Assembly: GCA_041391385.1 (NCBI GenBank)
Contig: JAWKOD010000005.1
Coordinates: 1 to 64,000, forward strand
Origin: CANIGN01 sp041391385
Lineage (GTDB): Bacteria > Bdellovibrionota > UBA2428
Reading direction: 5' to 3'
Length of the DNA stretch: 64,000 bases
The notes beneath the pieces were generated by a model. That model ran no database searches. It worked only from the letters and a program-made list of their open reading frames with translations, and was not told the origin of the DNA. The translations under genes were made by a program, and so were the position numbers. Positions 53,535-62,036 of this stretch are shown here, in pieces (position 1 is the first letter of the stretch; every line of letters begins with the position of its first letter).

Positions 53535-55001
53535 TTAAGTGCTAGCCTGCACTGTTTTTGCAGTCGCGGCTTTTCGCTGAAAGAAGTGAATGGCTTTTCC
53601 ATGCACGGCTTCCGCAGCTTCCATAAGAGTTTCGGGTAGTGTGGGGTGTGCGTGCACTGTGAGGGCGATATCATGTGATGTTGCACCCATTTCAATGGCC
53701 ACTGCGACTTCCATAATCAAATTAGAAACATCTGGGCCCACCATCGTAGCGCCAAGGACTCTATCGGAATCTTTGTCGACAATGAGTTTTGCAAATCCTT
53801 CGGCCTCACCTGTTGTAAGGGCGCGTCCGTTAGCAACGAATGGGCATTTTCCAACAACTGGATTCCAGCCCGCAGCACGTGCGCTTTCTTCGCTATGTCC
53901 AACAACGGCAATCTCGGGATCTACAAAGATAGCCCAAGGAAGAGCTTTTACATCAATTGTCGTAGCTGGGTTTTTCATGTGCTCAACGGCAACAAGACCT
54001 TCTTTGCTTGCTTTGTGAGCGAGCATGGCTCCACCGATAACATCGCCAATGGCGTAAATGCCTGGAGTTGCTGTTTCTAAGTGAGAGTTAACTTCAATAA
54101 AGCCGCGATCACTCACTTTGACTCCAACTTTATCGAGGCCTAAGTCTTTAGAGCGAGGCTTGCGGCCCACAGTTACAAGAACCCAATCAGCTGTAAGTTT
54201 TTTAGTAGATCCATCCTCAAGTTCAACTGTTAACTCTGCACTGTTGTTTGATTGTTTTTTGATATTGCTTGAAATCTTTTTAAAGCTTTTAGCTTTGGTT
54301 TTTAAAAGAACTTCAATTCCTTTTTTCTTTAGCTTCTTGGCGACAACGTCGACACATTCTCTGTCTGTGCCCGGAAGGAGGCCTTCTGTAGCTTCTACAA
54401 TTGTTACTTTTGTTCCAAGTTTAGAATAAAAGGTGCCAATTTCGAGTCCGATAAATCCGCCACCAACTACAATAATGCTCTCAGGAATTTTTTTAACATC
54501 GAGGGCTTCTTTGGAACCCAACACTGTTTCACCATCAAGTGGGAGAAAGGGAAGGTGAACGGTTTCTGATCCGCTCGCAATAATCACTTTAGAGGCAGTG
54601 ATTTCAGATTTTTTTTCGCCTTCAACAGTGATGATTTTTTTATCGCCATCAAGTTTAGAAAATGTAGCTTTGCCTGTAATGTGAGTCACTCCGTTTGCTT
54701 TAAGAAGTTGGCCCACGCCGCCTGTGAGTGATTTTACAATGCTGGCTTTCCAGTCGATGAGTTTAGCAAGATCAACTTTCACACCTTGGACTGTGATGCC
54801 CATAGTGCTTGCATTGTTGATCTTGTCTAACAAGTGCCCTGCTGTAATAAGGGCTTTCGAGGGAATGCATCCGTAGTTAAGGCACTCTCCGCCTAGCTTG
54901 TTATACTCAATAAGAGCCGTGCTAAAGCCTTCTTGGGCTGCACGTATAGCGGCTACATAGCCACCAGGACCACCGCCAATGACAACGACGTCAAAGGTCA
55001 T
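53535..55001 (-). CDS. lpdA: Dihydrolipoamide dehydrogenase (E3)
   Basis: A 488-residue flavoprotein that reoxidises dihydrolipoamide with NAD+. FAD loop VVVIGGGPGGYVAA, redox disulfide GGECLNYGCIPSKA, NAD loop IVVGGGFIGLEIG, IYAIGDV, and the C-terminal catalytic VHAHPTLPETLMEA are all present. Its start overlaps the E2 stop by 4 bp (ATGA), which indicates coupled translation. Confidence 0.95.
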   Translation of the reverse strand: MTFDVVVIGGGPGGYVAAIRAAQEGFSTALIEYNKLGGECLNYGCIPSKALITAGHLLDKINNASTMGITVQGVKVDLAKLIDWKASIVKSLTGGVGQLLKANGVTHITGKATFSKLDGDKKIITVEGEKKSEITASKVIIASGSETVHLPFLPLDGETVLGSKEALDVKKIPESIIVVGGGFIGLEIGTFYSKLGTKVTIVEATEGLLPGTDRECVDVVAKKLKKKGIEVLLKTKAKSFKKISSNIKKQSNNSAELTVELEDGSTKKLTADWVLVTVGRKPRSKDLGLDKVGVKVSDRGFIEVNSHLETATPGIYAIGDVIGGAMLAHKASKEGLVAVEHMKNPATTIDVKALPWAIFVDPEIAVVGHSEESARAAGWNPVVGKCPFVANGRALTTGEAEGFAKLIVDKDSDRVLGATMVGPDVSNLIMEVAVAIEMGATSHDIALTVHAHPTLPETLMEAAEAVHGKAIHFFQRKAATAKTVQAST

Positions 55002-56404
55002 ACCATCTCCAACATAAGCTTAGAGGGGTTAGCGAGGCGATCTATGACTGCGTTGCAAAAGTATCCCGCAACCGCGCCGTCTACAACTCTATGATCGCAA
55101 CTCAAGGAGAGTGTCATAGTGTGACCCACAACAATTTGACCGTTTTTAACGACAGGTTTTTCTTGAATTTTGTAAACGCCCATTATCGCAACTTCAGGAT
55201 AGTTGATGATCGGAGTTGCAAACTGTCCGCCCACATTACCCATGGAAGTAATGCTAAAAGTTGAGCCTTTGAGTTCTTCTGATGTGGCTTTTCCGGCGCG
55301 TGTTTTAGCAGAAAGAGTTTGAATCTCATGTGCGATTTGCAAAAGTGATTTTTTATCCGCATGTTTGATAACAGGAACGATAAGCCCACTGTCGGTCGCT
55401 ACTGCAATACCAATGTGATAAAATTTCTTGATAATTAATTCCATCTGACCGTCTTTTTCTTCAAGACTTGAATTCACTTCTGGAAATTCCTTAAGAGCTC
55501 CTACTAAAGCTTTAACAACAAAGGGTAGGTAGGAGAACTTAATGCCATAAGCTTCGGCACTCTTTTTCATTTCTTCTCGAAGAGCCATTAAGTTTGAACA
55601 TTCAAACTCATCGACATACGAAAAGTGAGGCGCTGTGTATTTGCTGCGAACCATGGCTTGAGCGATGACTCGTCTGAGGCCTCGAACGGGTTTACGTTCA
55701 ACGGCTTCTTCAAAGTTGAAATTATGCACTGGAAGTTGCTTGCTAGGAGTCTTAGATTGGGTGGCTACCTGAGTAGACTCAATTTTTTGCAATCCACCTG
55801 CGCTCGCGTAGCTAACGGGTGCGCCACTTGTGGTGGCGGCTCTTCCTTGTGTGTCTACAAAACGTAAAACATCTTCTTCAAGAACACGTGCAACATCTCC
55901 AACAAGAGGGCCAGTGCCTTGGACGTTTCTTAAGTCAACGCCTGCTTTGGCAGCAAGTGATCTAACATAGGGAGATGCAGGTACATTACCCGCCTCGACT
56001 TGGAAATTTCCAGTGTAAGGTGTGTTTCCATTTGTGTAAGTTGCTTGAGTCGATGTGGTTTTGGAGGCTGCTTTAGGAGCTTCAACTTCAGTTTTAGCTA
56101 GGGGGGCAGGCGTTGCTTTGGGCGCTTCGGCCTTCGGAGCTTCTGTTTTAGTTGCGGCTTTTCCACTCGCAGCGCCTTCTTCAATAACAAGAATTGTTTG
56201 ACCAACTTTGATTTGTTCGCCTTCTTTGGCTTTAAGCTCTTTTACGGTGCCAGCAACAGGACTTGGAATTTCTACAGTTGCCTTGTCTGTCATAACCTCA
56301 ACTAAGGTTTGATCTATTTTAACAACGTCACCTGCTTTTACTTTCCAAGCAATGAGTTCACCTTCTTGGACGCCTTCTCCGATTTCTGGAAGTTCAAAAT
56401 TCAT
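54998..56404 (-). CDS. Dihydrolipoyl acyltransferase (E2) of a 2-oxoacid dehydrogenase
   Basis: A 468-residue core protein. N-terminal lipoyl domain (FELPEIGEGVQEGELIAW, with the lipoylated Lys in MTDKATVEI), an Ala/Pro/Lys-rich linker, a peripheral subunit-binding domain (SPYVRSLAAKAGVDL) and a C-terminal acyltransferase domain with active-site SCDHRVVDGAVA. With the E1 type present it most likely serves a branched-chain 2-oxoacid dehydrogenase, though a pyruvate role is not excluded. It lies 18 bp after the E1-beta gene. Confidence 0.92.
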   Translation of the reverse strand: MNFELPEIGEGVQEGELIAWKVKAGDVVKIDQTLVEVMTDKATVEIPSPVAGTVKELKAKEGEQIKVGQTILVIEEGAASGKAATKTEAPKAEAPKATPAPLAKTEVEAPKAASKTTSTQATYTNGNTPYTGNFQVEAGNVPASPYVRSLAAKAGVDLRNVQGTGPLVGDVARVLEEDVLRFVDTQGRAATTSGAPVSYASAGGLQKIESTQVATQSKTPSKQLPVHNFNFEEAVERKPVRGLRRVIAQAMVRSKYTAPHFSYVDEFECSNLMALREEMKKSAEAYGIKFSYLPFVVKALVGALKEFPEVNSSLEEKDGQMELIIKKFYHIGIAVATDSGLIVPVIKHADKKSLLQIAHEIQTLSAKTRAGKATSEELKGSTFSITSMGNVGGQFATPIINYPEVAIMGVYKIQEKPVVKNGQIVVGHTMTLSLSCDHRVVDGAVAGYFCNAVIDRLANPSKLMLEMV

Positions 56405-56422
56405 AAATTATCTCCTGTTTTC

Positions 56423-57487
56423 TTAAATGTTTTCATTCAACATCGCTTCAAGTTCGCGACGAATGTCTTGTTTTTGGGGTACGGTGGCTTCTTCGAGTGT
56501 GGGCGCAAGGCCAACTCCTGGAAGATGTTTTGCTAGGCAAACTCTCGGACGAGCACGTAACTCATAGAAGTGTTCTTCGATAACTCTTCTTAAGAGGTGT
56601 TCTCCAAAGTTTGTAATTTCAGTGTCTTCATTTACAAAGAGAACTTTTCCACCCGTATCTTTAACGGCTTTTGAAATAGCTTCCCAATCATAAGGGTGAA
56701 GCGATCTTAAATCGATGACTCTGACTTCGCCTTTGCCTTCGCTTGCAAGTTCATCGGCAACTTCTTTGGCCATAGCGACATTGCGGCTATAGGTAATGAC
56801 AGCGGCGTCGTTTCCTTCGCGAACTGTTTTGGCTTCGCCAATAGGAATGGGTGCGTATTCGATTGCGGGCCAATCAGGAATCCACTTTTCTCGTGCATTT
56901 CCAACAGGCGCATCGATGCGTTTTCTGAGTTCTACGTCGCTTTCAGGTTCTCCGGGAATGAGTTCGCTTCCCTTCATACGAAGAAGGGCTTTGGGTATCA
57001 TACAGAGTACGGGATTGGGATCTTCAATGGCAGAGAGTAAAAGCCCGTAGGCATCTCTGGGCGTTGAAGGAACAACTATTTTCCATCCAGGCAGACGAGT
57101 CGCCCATGCGTCGAATGAGTGGCTATGGTAAATGCTTCCATGAATTCCCGCTCCGTGTGGAGTGATGACGACCATGGGTAGGTTCCATTGCCCGTTTGAG
57201 GACCAGTAGGTATTTCCAGCGAGTTTAAGAAGATCGATGGTGTTGAAAATGTAATCGCAGAATTGAATTTCAGCCACAGGCTTTTGCCCTGCGAGCGCAA
57301 GGCCCATTGCCGTTCCAATAATTCCGCGCTCATCAAGCGGGGTATTCCAAGTTGTTTTTAAACCTTGAGTGCAAGTAAAGACTCCGCCTAAAGGTGGCCC
57401 TACATCTTCTCCGAAGATGTCAGTTACCCCCAAATGCGTTTCTCCATAGTGCAACGCAAGCCTCACTGCTTGAGCTAAATTTGCCAC
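56423..57487 (-). CDS. 2-oxoacid dehydrogenase E1 beta subunit
   Basis: A 354-residue thiamine-diphosphate enzyme subunit: FGEDVGPPLGGVF, LDERGIIGTAMGLAL (TPP-binding region), AEIQFCDYIFNTIDLL and VIDLRSLHPYDWEAI. It works with E1-alpha as an alpha2-beta2 tetramer that decarboxylates the 2-oxoacid. The alpha subunit gene lies 6 kb upstream on the same strand instead of next to it. E2 follows directly. Confidence 0.93.
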   Translation of the reverse strand: MANLAQAVRLALHYGETHLGVTDIFGEDVGPPLGGVFTCTQGLKTTWNTPLDERGIIGTAMGLALAGQKPVAEIQFCDYIFNTIDLLKLAGNTYWSSNGQWNLPMVVITPHGAGIHGSIYHSHSFDAWATRLPGWKIVVPSTPRDAYGLLLSAIEDPNPVLCMIPKALLRMKGSELIPGEPESDVELRKRIDAPVGNAREKWIPDWPAIEYAPIPIGEAKTVREGNDAAVITYSRNVAMAKEVADELASEGKGEVRVIDLRSLHPYDWEAISKAVKDTGGKVLFVNEDTEITNFGEHLLRRVIEEHFYELRARPRVCLAKHLPGVGLAPTLEEATVPQKQDIRRELEAMLNENI

Positions 57488-57615
57488 GAAATTGTTATAA
57501 AGCCTCTAAGTGAGCTTCACAACACTAGAGCACGTATAGAGTAACGCCATTATGAGCGATAAGTGGCGGAGCTTTTGATGCGGGGCGTTTGCATGCTTCC
57601 TGGAGAGTGGAGCTA

Positions 57616-58329
57616 CTAGGGGAAAACTGCTCTGCAAGTATTGTTCTGGCAGCGAGCTTGCGGAACGGGAGGGGGTGTTTCAAGAGGCTCAACGATAAAT
57701 AAAGTGTAATCAGTGTAGTCAGTGTTGTTGGTGTCCACAAAGTTACTCATAAAGATGCTGAGTTGAGATAAAATACTTTGGACTTCGAGCCCTTGAATTC
57801 TTTTAGAATAGGCTTCACCGTACTTGGGGTAGAAATAACCGTGGTCAGGCAAGATTGCACAGTCATTGTCCGTTTTACAGGCATTGACTATGTTGAGTCC
57901 CAGGGCTTTTTGTATGTCTGCTTCTAGGTGGTCGAGGTCAATAGCTTTTAACTTAACTTTATCGACTCCCTCACCTATACATTCTTCAAGAGCGACTCTC
58001 ATTGCATTGAAGGCAATGTCAAATTGTGCATCTGTAATTTCACCCGGAAGGCTTACACTGAGAGACTGACCAAGGTTACAGGTTTCTTCGCCAACGGGAA
58101 TAGAGAGTTTGCTAAACGTTGTTAATACTTGACGAATGTATTGAGCTCTTAAGGCACTCGCAAGGTTGTCGAAGCTCGGATCTTCGGTGGGGCTTGTCAC
58201 GCCTAATCCCACTGAAGCTGAGTCAGTGGTGGATTCTGTTACTGAGGCATCTGTTTTTTTGATATTCTGATTATCAGGGGGTTCACAGGCCACTAAGAAA
58301 AAGAATGCAAAAAACACAACGTGCTTCAT
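57616..58329 (-). CDS. Lipoprotein of unknown function
   Basis: A 237-residue lipoprotein (MKHVVFFAFFFLVACEPP, lipobox LVAC). The mature part has scattered Cys (EETCNLG, EECIGEG, NACKTDNDCAILP, ARCQNNTCRAVF), the last resembling a TDNDCxxxP-type motif of secreted Cys-rich proteins. It lies between the E1-beta gene and other secreted genes, 128 bp upstream of E1-beta. Function unknown. Confidence 0.6.
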   Translation of the reverse strand: MKHVVFFAFFFLVACEPPDNQNIKKTDASVTESTTDSASVGLGVTSPTEDPSFDNLASALRAQYIRQVLTTFSKLSIPVGEETCNLGQSLSVSLPGEITDAQFDIAFNAMRVALEECIGEGVDKVKLKAIDLDHLEADIQKALGLNIVNACKTDNDCAILPDHGYFYPKYGEAYSKRIQGLEVQSILSQLSIFMSNFVDTNNTDYTDYTLFIVEPLETPPPVPQARCQNNTCRAVFP

Positions 58330-58570
58330 GTCTTAATTTTAGCTCGATAATAGGAGGAAAATTGTGAGTTTTTGGTTAAGTCTATTCCGCTGGCGGGCAG
58401 AGATTTGCCCCGAGTGTATCAGAGGCCTGGCAAGGATCCAGTCGAGCGTTGCAGGACCATTGAATTGGATTGTTGGAGCTAGGGTCGAATCTGAGGCCAG
58501 AGAGGTATTGGTTGGCCGAACAGCTTATTCTATGGGTCTTATTTGTTTGTTAATCGAAACTTAACAGTTC
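58330..58570. other. Gap with a Cys-rich coding remnant on the minus strand
   Basis: Minus strand, no start codon: CSANQYLSGLRFDPSSNNP, then WSCNARLDPCQASD and NLCPPAE with a stop near 58384. This resembles the Cys motifs of the pilin-like proteins (CPDGQYVSGL). On the plus strand a 66-codon frame starts at GTG 58364 behind a strong AGGAGG, but its product looks random. I favour a degraded fragment. Confidence 0.35.
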
Positions 58571-59077
58571 TTAGTGCTGGCCTTCTTCTGCTTCGAACTT
58601 AATGCAGTCTAGGATTCTTTGATCGGCTTTGGCTTTGGGATTTTTGATCTTAAGATCTTTAATGTAGATTTCTAGAGCAGGACGTACGTTGTTGCAAAGA
58701 TCGATGCCGCCTGAGAAATCTTGAAAAAAGAGAAAGTAGTCTTTGAGTTGGGTTACAACATTTATGTCACCTAAGAGCGGTGATTTGGGGTCGGCAAGGT
58801 TAAGAGCCTTTGTTGCTTTCTCTGCTTTTGAAATTGCTACACCTCGAACAACTTCTGCTTCATCTAATAAGGCTTTCTCTTCTGGGTTGAGCTTTTTGTA
58901 ACTGCCATCGTCGAGGCTTTGGTCAAATGCCTTTATGCGAGGTGAAATATCTTTAAGTACTTCTTTGAGTTTATCAAGTTCAGCAAAAGTTGTTTTGATG
59001 TCTACTGGCGAGTTTGTCTCTGTTGCAAGAGAAAGTTGTCCAAGAAGAGTGAATGATATTAAAATTAACTTTTTCAT
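58571..59077 (-). CDS. Secreted helical protein of unknown function
   Basis: A 168-residue protein with a signal peptide (MKKLILISFTLLGQLSLA). The mature part is mostly helical and charged (AELDKLKEVLKDISPRIKAF, LNPEEKALLDEAEVV) with two Cys (LCNNVRP, LDCIKF). It starts 1 bp after the stop of the CHAP-like gene, so the two are co-translated; a shared role in the envelope is plausible. No family recognised. Confidence 0.6.
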   Translation of the reverse strand: MKKLILISFTLLGQLSLATETNSPVDIKTTFAELDKLKEVLKDISPRIKAFDQSLDDGSYKKLNPEEKALLDEAEVVRGVAISKAEKATKALNLADPKSPLLGDINVVTQLKDYFLFFQDFSGGIDLCNNVRPALEIYIKDLKIKNPKAKADQRILDCIKFEAEEGQH

Positions 59078-59078
59078 A

Positions 59079-59777
59079 TTAAATACATCCTGCCGGTGGT
59101 CTAAGAATTGCCTTTACGGGGCGGCTAGTTCCCGCTCCGTTTCCACAATGAGTTCGGCTTGGGCTCCCTTGGCCCATGGCGAATTCTCTGCGGTTGGTAA
59201 CTGCTGAATCAGGTATACCATAGGGGCGGGGAATATCTACAAGGTAGTCGCTAAGGTAACCACGTGGAGTTTTAATTTCAATGTGGCCATAACTACCACT
59301 GTAAACAATGACATCTCCAATTCGAGCATCACATATATCGAGCGACCCTATGTCTTTAAAGCCTCTTGCTCTTAAACCAGGGGGCATGTCTTTTGCGTTT
59401 GCATGCACGCGTGATTTCATACATCCCATGCTGACTAGAAAGGTGTCTACGTATCGAGCACAGAGTCCACCAGGACGACCCGTTGCTTTTCCTCCAAATC
59501 TGTCTCCATACGGACGATCAAAAGCTTTTTGGTAGTAGGAGGTGAAGGGATCATTTTTAAAGAATTTTTTAAGGTCCTCGGTGTTTTCGTCTTTTGAGCC
59601 AACTTTCTTGCTTCCTGCAAAGAGAGGTCGTCGTTTCGTCTTATTGCTAGCTGCCCCAGTATGATTTTTGGATCCAGGGTTGTAACCATTACCTGCATTA
59701 AAGTCTAATCCATCCAGACCTGCGCATCCATTCAAGAGAAACACCAAAAGAAAAAGTTTATTATTTAATAAAGACAA
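59079..59777 (-). CDS. Lipoprotein with CHAP/NlpC-like domain
   Basis: A 232-residue lipoprotein (LVFLLNGCAG) from a TTG start with GGAAGAGAG upstream. After a polar linker, GGLCARYVDTFLVSMGC and IGDVIVYSGSYGHIEIKT give the Cys-then-His order of CHAP/NlpC-P60 peptidases, suggesting a peptidoglycan amidase or endopeptidase at the outer membrane. The catalytic assignment rests on these two motifs only. It overlaps no gene but is followed by a secreted helical protein 1 bp away. Confidence 0.6.
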   Translation of the reverse strand: MSLLNNKLFLLVFLLNGCAGLDGLDFNAGNGYNPGSKNHTGAASNKTKRRPLFAGSKKVGSKDENTEDLKKFFKNDPFTSYYQKAFDRPYGDRFGGKATGRPGGLCARYVDTFLVSMGCMKSRVHANAKDMPPGLRARGFKDIGSLDICDARIGDVIVYSGSYGHIEIKTPRGYLSDYLVDIPRPYGIPDSAVTNRREFAMGQGSPSRTHCGNGAGTSRPVKAILRPPAGCI

Positions 59778-59821
59778 AAAGCTCTCTTCCCTTTAGTTAA
59801 TTTATTCTGAAATAATGAAGT

Positions 59822-60415
59822 GTGGGTATAAGGGATTTTGGCTATTTGTCTTTTTTCTTGCTCTCTGTACTTCATGCGCAGAGTGAAGGTGTCAAAAGTC
59901 AGTCGGAAGCCGTAAAAGCTTATTTGAATACGCAGCTTTTAGAGCAAAAACAATTTAAATTGTCGGGACTTTTGGAAAAAGTCTCTGCAACAAAAGAGAG
60001 AAGTTACGCAGAATGTGATTTCACTTTTGATGGGGTGAGTACAAAAATTAAGTACCTTCCTTATTCCTCAAAAGAGCCTTCCTACAATGTCGCCCTCGTG
60101 AAGGGAAATCTTTCGGCAAAGGATTCAAGTGGTCGCGTTGTTCTAAGCTATACGGGATCTGAAACTCACCTTTTTTCATTTTTAGAGAGAGCCTTTAAAG
60201 AAATTCGAAATGAAGAGAAGGGCTATGATTCACTTTTTGATGTCATGTTCTGGAAAATGAGTACGAGAAAAGGAGTGACTGTCATAGAGGCTTTTTCTCA
60301 AGGGCTTTTTCCTATTCAGCTATTAAGGTTAGAGTTTGATGAGCTCAATCATCTGCATGCCGTCATGGTTGAACTTGAATCAGGTGAAGCTTATGCACTT
60401 TGGGCAAAACAATAG
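59822..60415 (+). CDS. Secreted protein of unknown function, start ambiguous
   Basis: From the GTG at 59822 it has 197 residues with a possible signal (MGIRDFGYLSFFLLSVLHA). An ATG at 59815 in another frame gives a better lipoprotein signal (MKCGYKGFWLFVFFLAL then CTSCAE) but meets TGA after 23 codons, so a one-base frameshift may separate the true signal from the body. The body (DFTFDGVSTKIKYLPY, VVLSYTGSETHLFSFLE) matches no known domain. No strong ribosome binding site helps either start. Confidence 0.55.
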   Translation: MGIRDFGYLSFFLLSVLHAQSEGVKSQSEAVKAYLNTQLLEQKQFKLSGLLEKVSATKERSYAECDFTFDGVSTKIKYLPYSSKEPSYNVALVKGNLSAKDSSGRVVLSYTGSETHLFSFLERAFKEIRNEEKGYDSLFDVMFWKMSTRKGVTVIEAFSQGLFPIQLLRLEFDELNHLHAVMVELESGEAYALWAKQ

Positions 60416-60425
60416 AGGGTGATAT

Positions 60426-61433
60426 TTAGTATTCTTGAGCAAAGTTGGGGCCATATCTTAGTATGCTCAGTATTTCGTCAAGGGCTTGCATTTCTTCTGA
60501 CCAGTATGCGGGTGATGTAAAATGACTAAACATTTGTTGAAAAGAAGGGTCTTGCCAGCGTTTAGCAATCCACGCGGAATAGTGAATCATACGAAGCGCG
60601 CGTAAAGGTTCTACGAGCGAGAGCGTGCTTCGGTCAAAGTCTTTCATTTCTTCGTAACCTTGAATGAGTTCATCTCGCATTTCTAGGTCTTCTGCATCGC
60701 GGCCCTTAACAACCATCCAGATATCTTGCACGGGTGGGGCGCTTAGCATGTCGTCAAAGTCTAAGAAGAAAGGGCCACTTTCGTTCCAGAGTATATTTCC
60801 CACATGGCAATCTCCGTGGACAACCTGGCTTGGGGCTTCGGCAAGTGGAGTCTTGATCATTTTAAAGATCTCTTCGCAAAGAGAGCTATAACGAGCAAGT
60901 GTGTTCGAATCCATGAAGTTAGAATTTTTTAAAAAGTTAAGAGAGTCTTCGCCAAAAGTTTTAAGATTTAAAAATCGATTTTTTGTAGAATCAAAGCGCT
61001 CTCCTACACTGTGAAGGCGTGCTAGAAGGCGACCAAGTTGCCTGAGTTCATCTGCTTGGAGCTCGTCTTTTAAGCGACCTCTAATTTTCGGAAAGACAAT
61101 AAATGAAATACCGTCGGGCGTTTCTTCAAGTTCAGTCAGAGCTGCAACTGCAGGGACTTCAGCATTGTTTAACTCTTCAATAAACCTGTGTTCTTCGAGA
61201 ATTTCACTTCGAGTCCACCTACCTGGACGATAAAATTTTACCACGACAGATTTTTCACTACTCAGATCGGAGTGTATTTCACTTTCGAGTTCAATTTCGA
61301 AAACTCTATTTTCGAGGCTATTCAGAGCAAAGGCTTTGCCCGTGGCTTGGGTTCCTGGATATCTTTTGTTGAGAGCTTTTTCTACAACGTTTAATACCGT
61401 GTCGGGGCTAAGCGTATAAAAAGAGTCTTTCAC
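60426..61433 (-). CDS. srkA: SrkA/YihE-like stress response kinase
   Basis: A 335-residue protein kinase-like enzyme of the aminoglycoside phosphotransferase fold: SVVVKFYRPGRWTRSEILEE (ATP-binding Lys and RPGRW), LARLHSVGERF, catalytic VVHGDCHVGNILW and metal-binding FLDFDDM, then ALRMIHYSAWIAKRW. SrkA protects cells against envelope and oxidative stress by phosphorylating unknown proteins. It has length and motifs of the family. It is 37 bp downstream of the 61471 gene. Confidence 0.9.
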   Translation of the reverse strand: MKDSFYTLSPDTVLNVVEKALNKRYPGTQATGKAFALNSLENRVFEIELESEIHSDLSSEKSVVVKFYRPGRWTRSEILEEHRFIEELNNAEVPAVAALTELEETPDGISFIVFPKIRGRLKDELQADELRQLGRLLARLHSVGERFDSTKNRFLNLKTFGEDSLNFLKNSNFMDSNTLARYSSLCEEIFKMIKTPLAEAPSQVVHGDCHVGNILWNESGPFFLDFDDMLSAPPVQDIWMVVKGRDAEDLEMRDELIQGYEEMKDFDRSTLSLVEPLRALRMIHYSAWIAKRWQDPSFQQMFSHFTSPAYWSEEMQALDEILSILRYGPNFAQEY

Positions 61434-61470
61434 TGAGCACTAGCTTAGCAGCCTTTTAAGCGACTGTATT

Positions 61471-62010
61471 TTAGTTGTTGGCGATATGGGCGGGAAAGGT
61501 TTTTTTAATGACCCCAACGGAAGAGTTTTTCACAAGGATTTCGAAACTGAGACCAATTCCCTTACCTGTGCCCTTTTGTTTTCTGTCGTCAATAAAGTCT
61601 TCTGCTGCTTTGCTCACTTGTAAGTCTATGAGCATAAGGCTATTTTCGCCCTTGCTGAGATTGACATTGTATATTTTTGAGAGCTTTTTAGCGGCGACCC
61701 ATTTCGTTCCCAATTTTCCAGGTATGGTGCTTTGAATTGCACCCGAAACTATAACTTGTGCTTCAGTGGCTTCACCGGAGTAATTAAACTTAAGAATTAC
61801 GTCGATTGGAAAAACAGATGGATCAAACTCAGTTATGAGTTCTCGGTGTGGGTTTTCTTTGCTTCTTTCACTCGGATCAAGAGCTATGTAAGCGGTTACT
61901 GCTTTTGTATCGTCAACTTTAATGGGCTGAGATTCTATACTGTGAAAACTCAAGAACAGGAATAGAGCGGAGCTTTTATAAAATATATTTTTGAGCAAGT
62001 TCTTTTTCAT
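61471..62010 (-). CDS. Secreted protein of unknown function
   Basis: About 179 residues from the ATG at 62010 (MKKNLLKNIFYKSSALFLFLS, signal peptide), with AGAGAAG upstream; the open frame reaches back to 62037, the last base of the upstream peptidase gene. The mature part looks like one beta-sandwich (FPIDVILKFNYSGEATEAQV, GKGIGLSFEILVKNSS). Not recognised. It is probably in an operon with the MepA-like peptidase before it. Confidence 0.6.
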   Translation of the reverse strand: MKKNLLKNIFYKSSALFLFLSFHSIESQPIKVDDTKAVTAYIALDPSERSKENPHRELITEFDPSVFPIDVILKFNYSGEATEAQVIVSGAIQSTIPGKLGTKWVAAKKLSKIYNVNLSKGENSLMLIDLQVSKAAEDFIDDRKQKGTGKGIGLSFEILVKNSSVGVIKKTFPAHIANN

Positions 62011-62036
62011 TGTCATCTTCTCTCTATTATCTCTCA

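Noticed and set aside
58364..58564. 66-codon plus-strand frame with a strong AGGAGG before GTG
   Set aside because: The product has no signal, domain or natural composition, and the opposite strand reads more like a protein remnant; the Shine-Dalgarno match alone is not enough.
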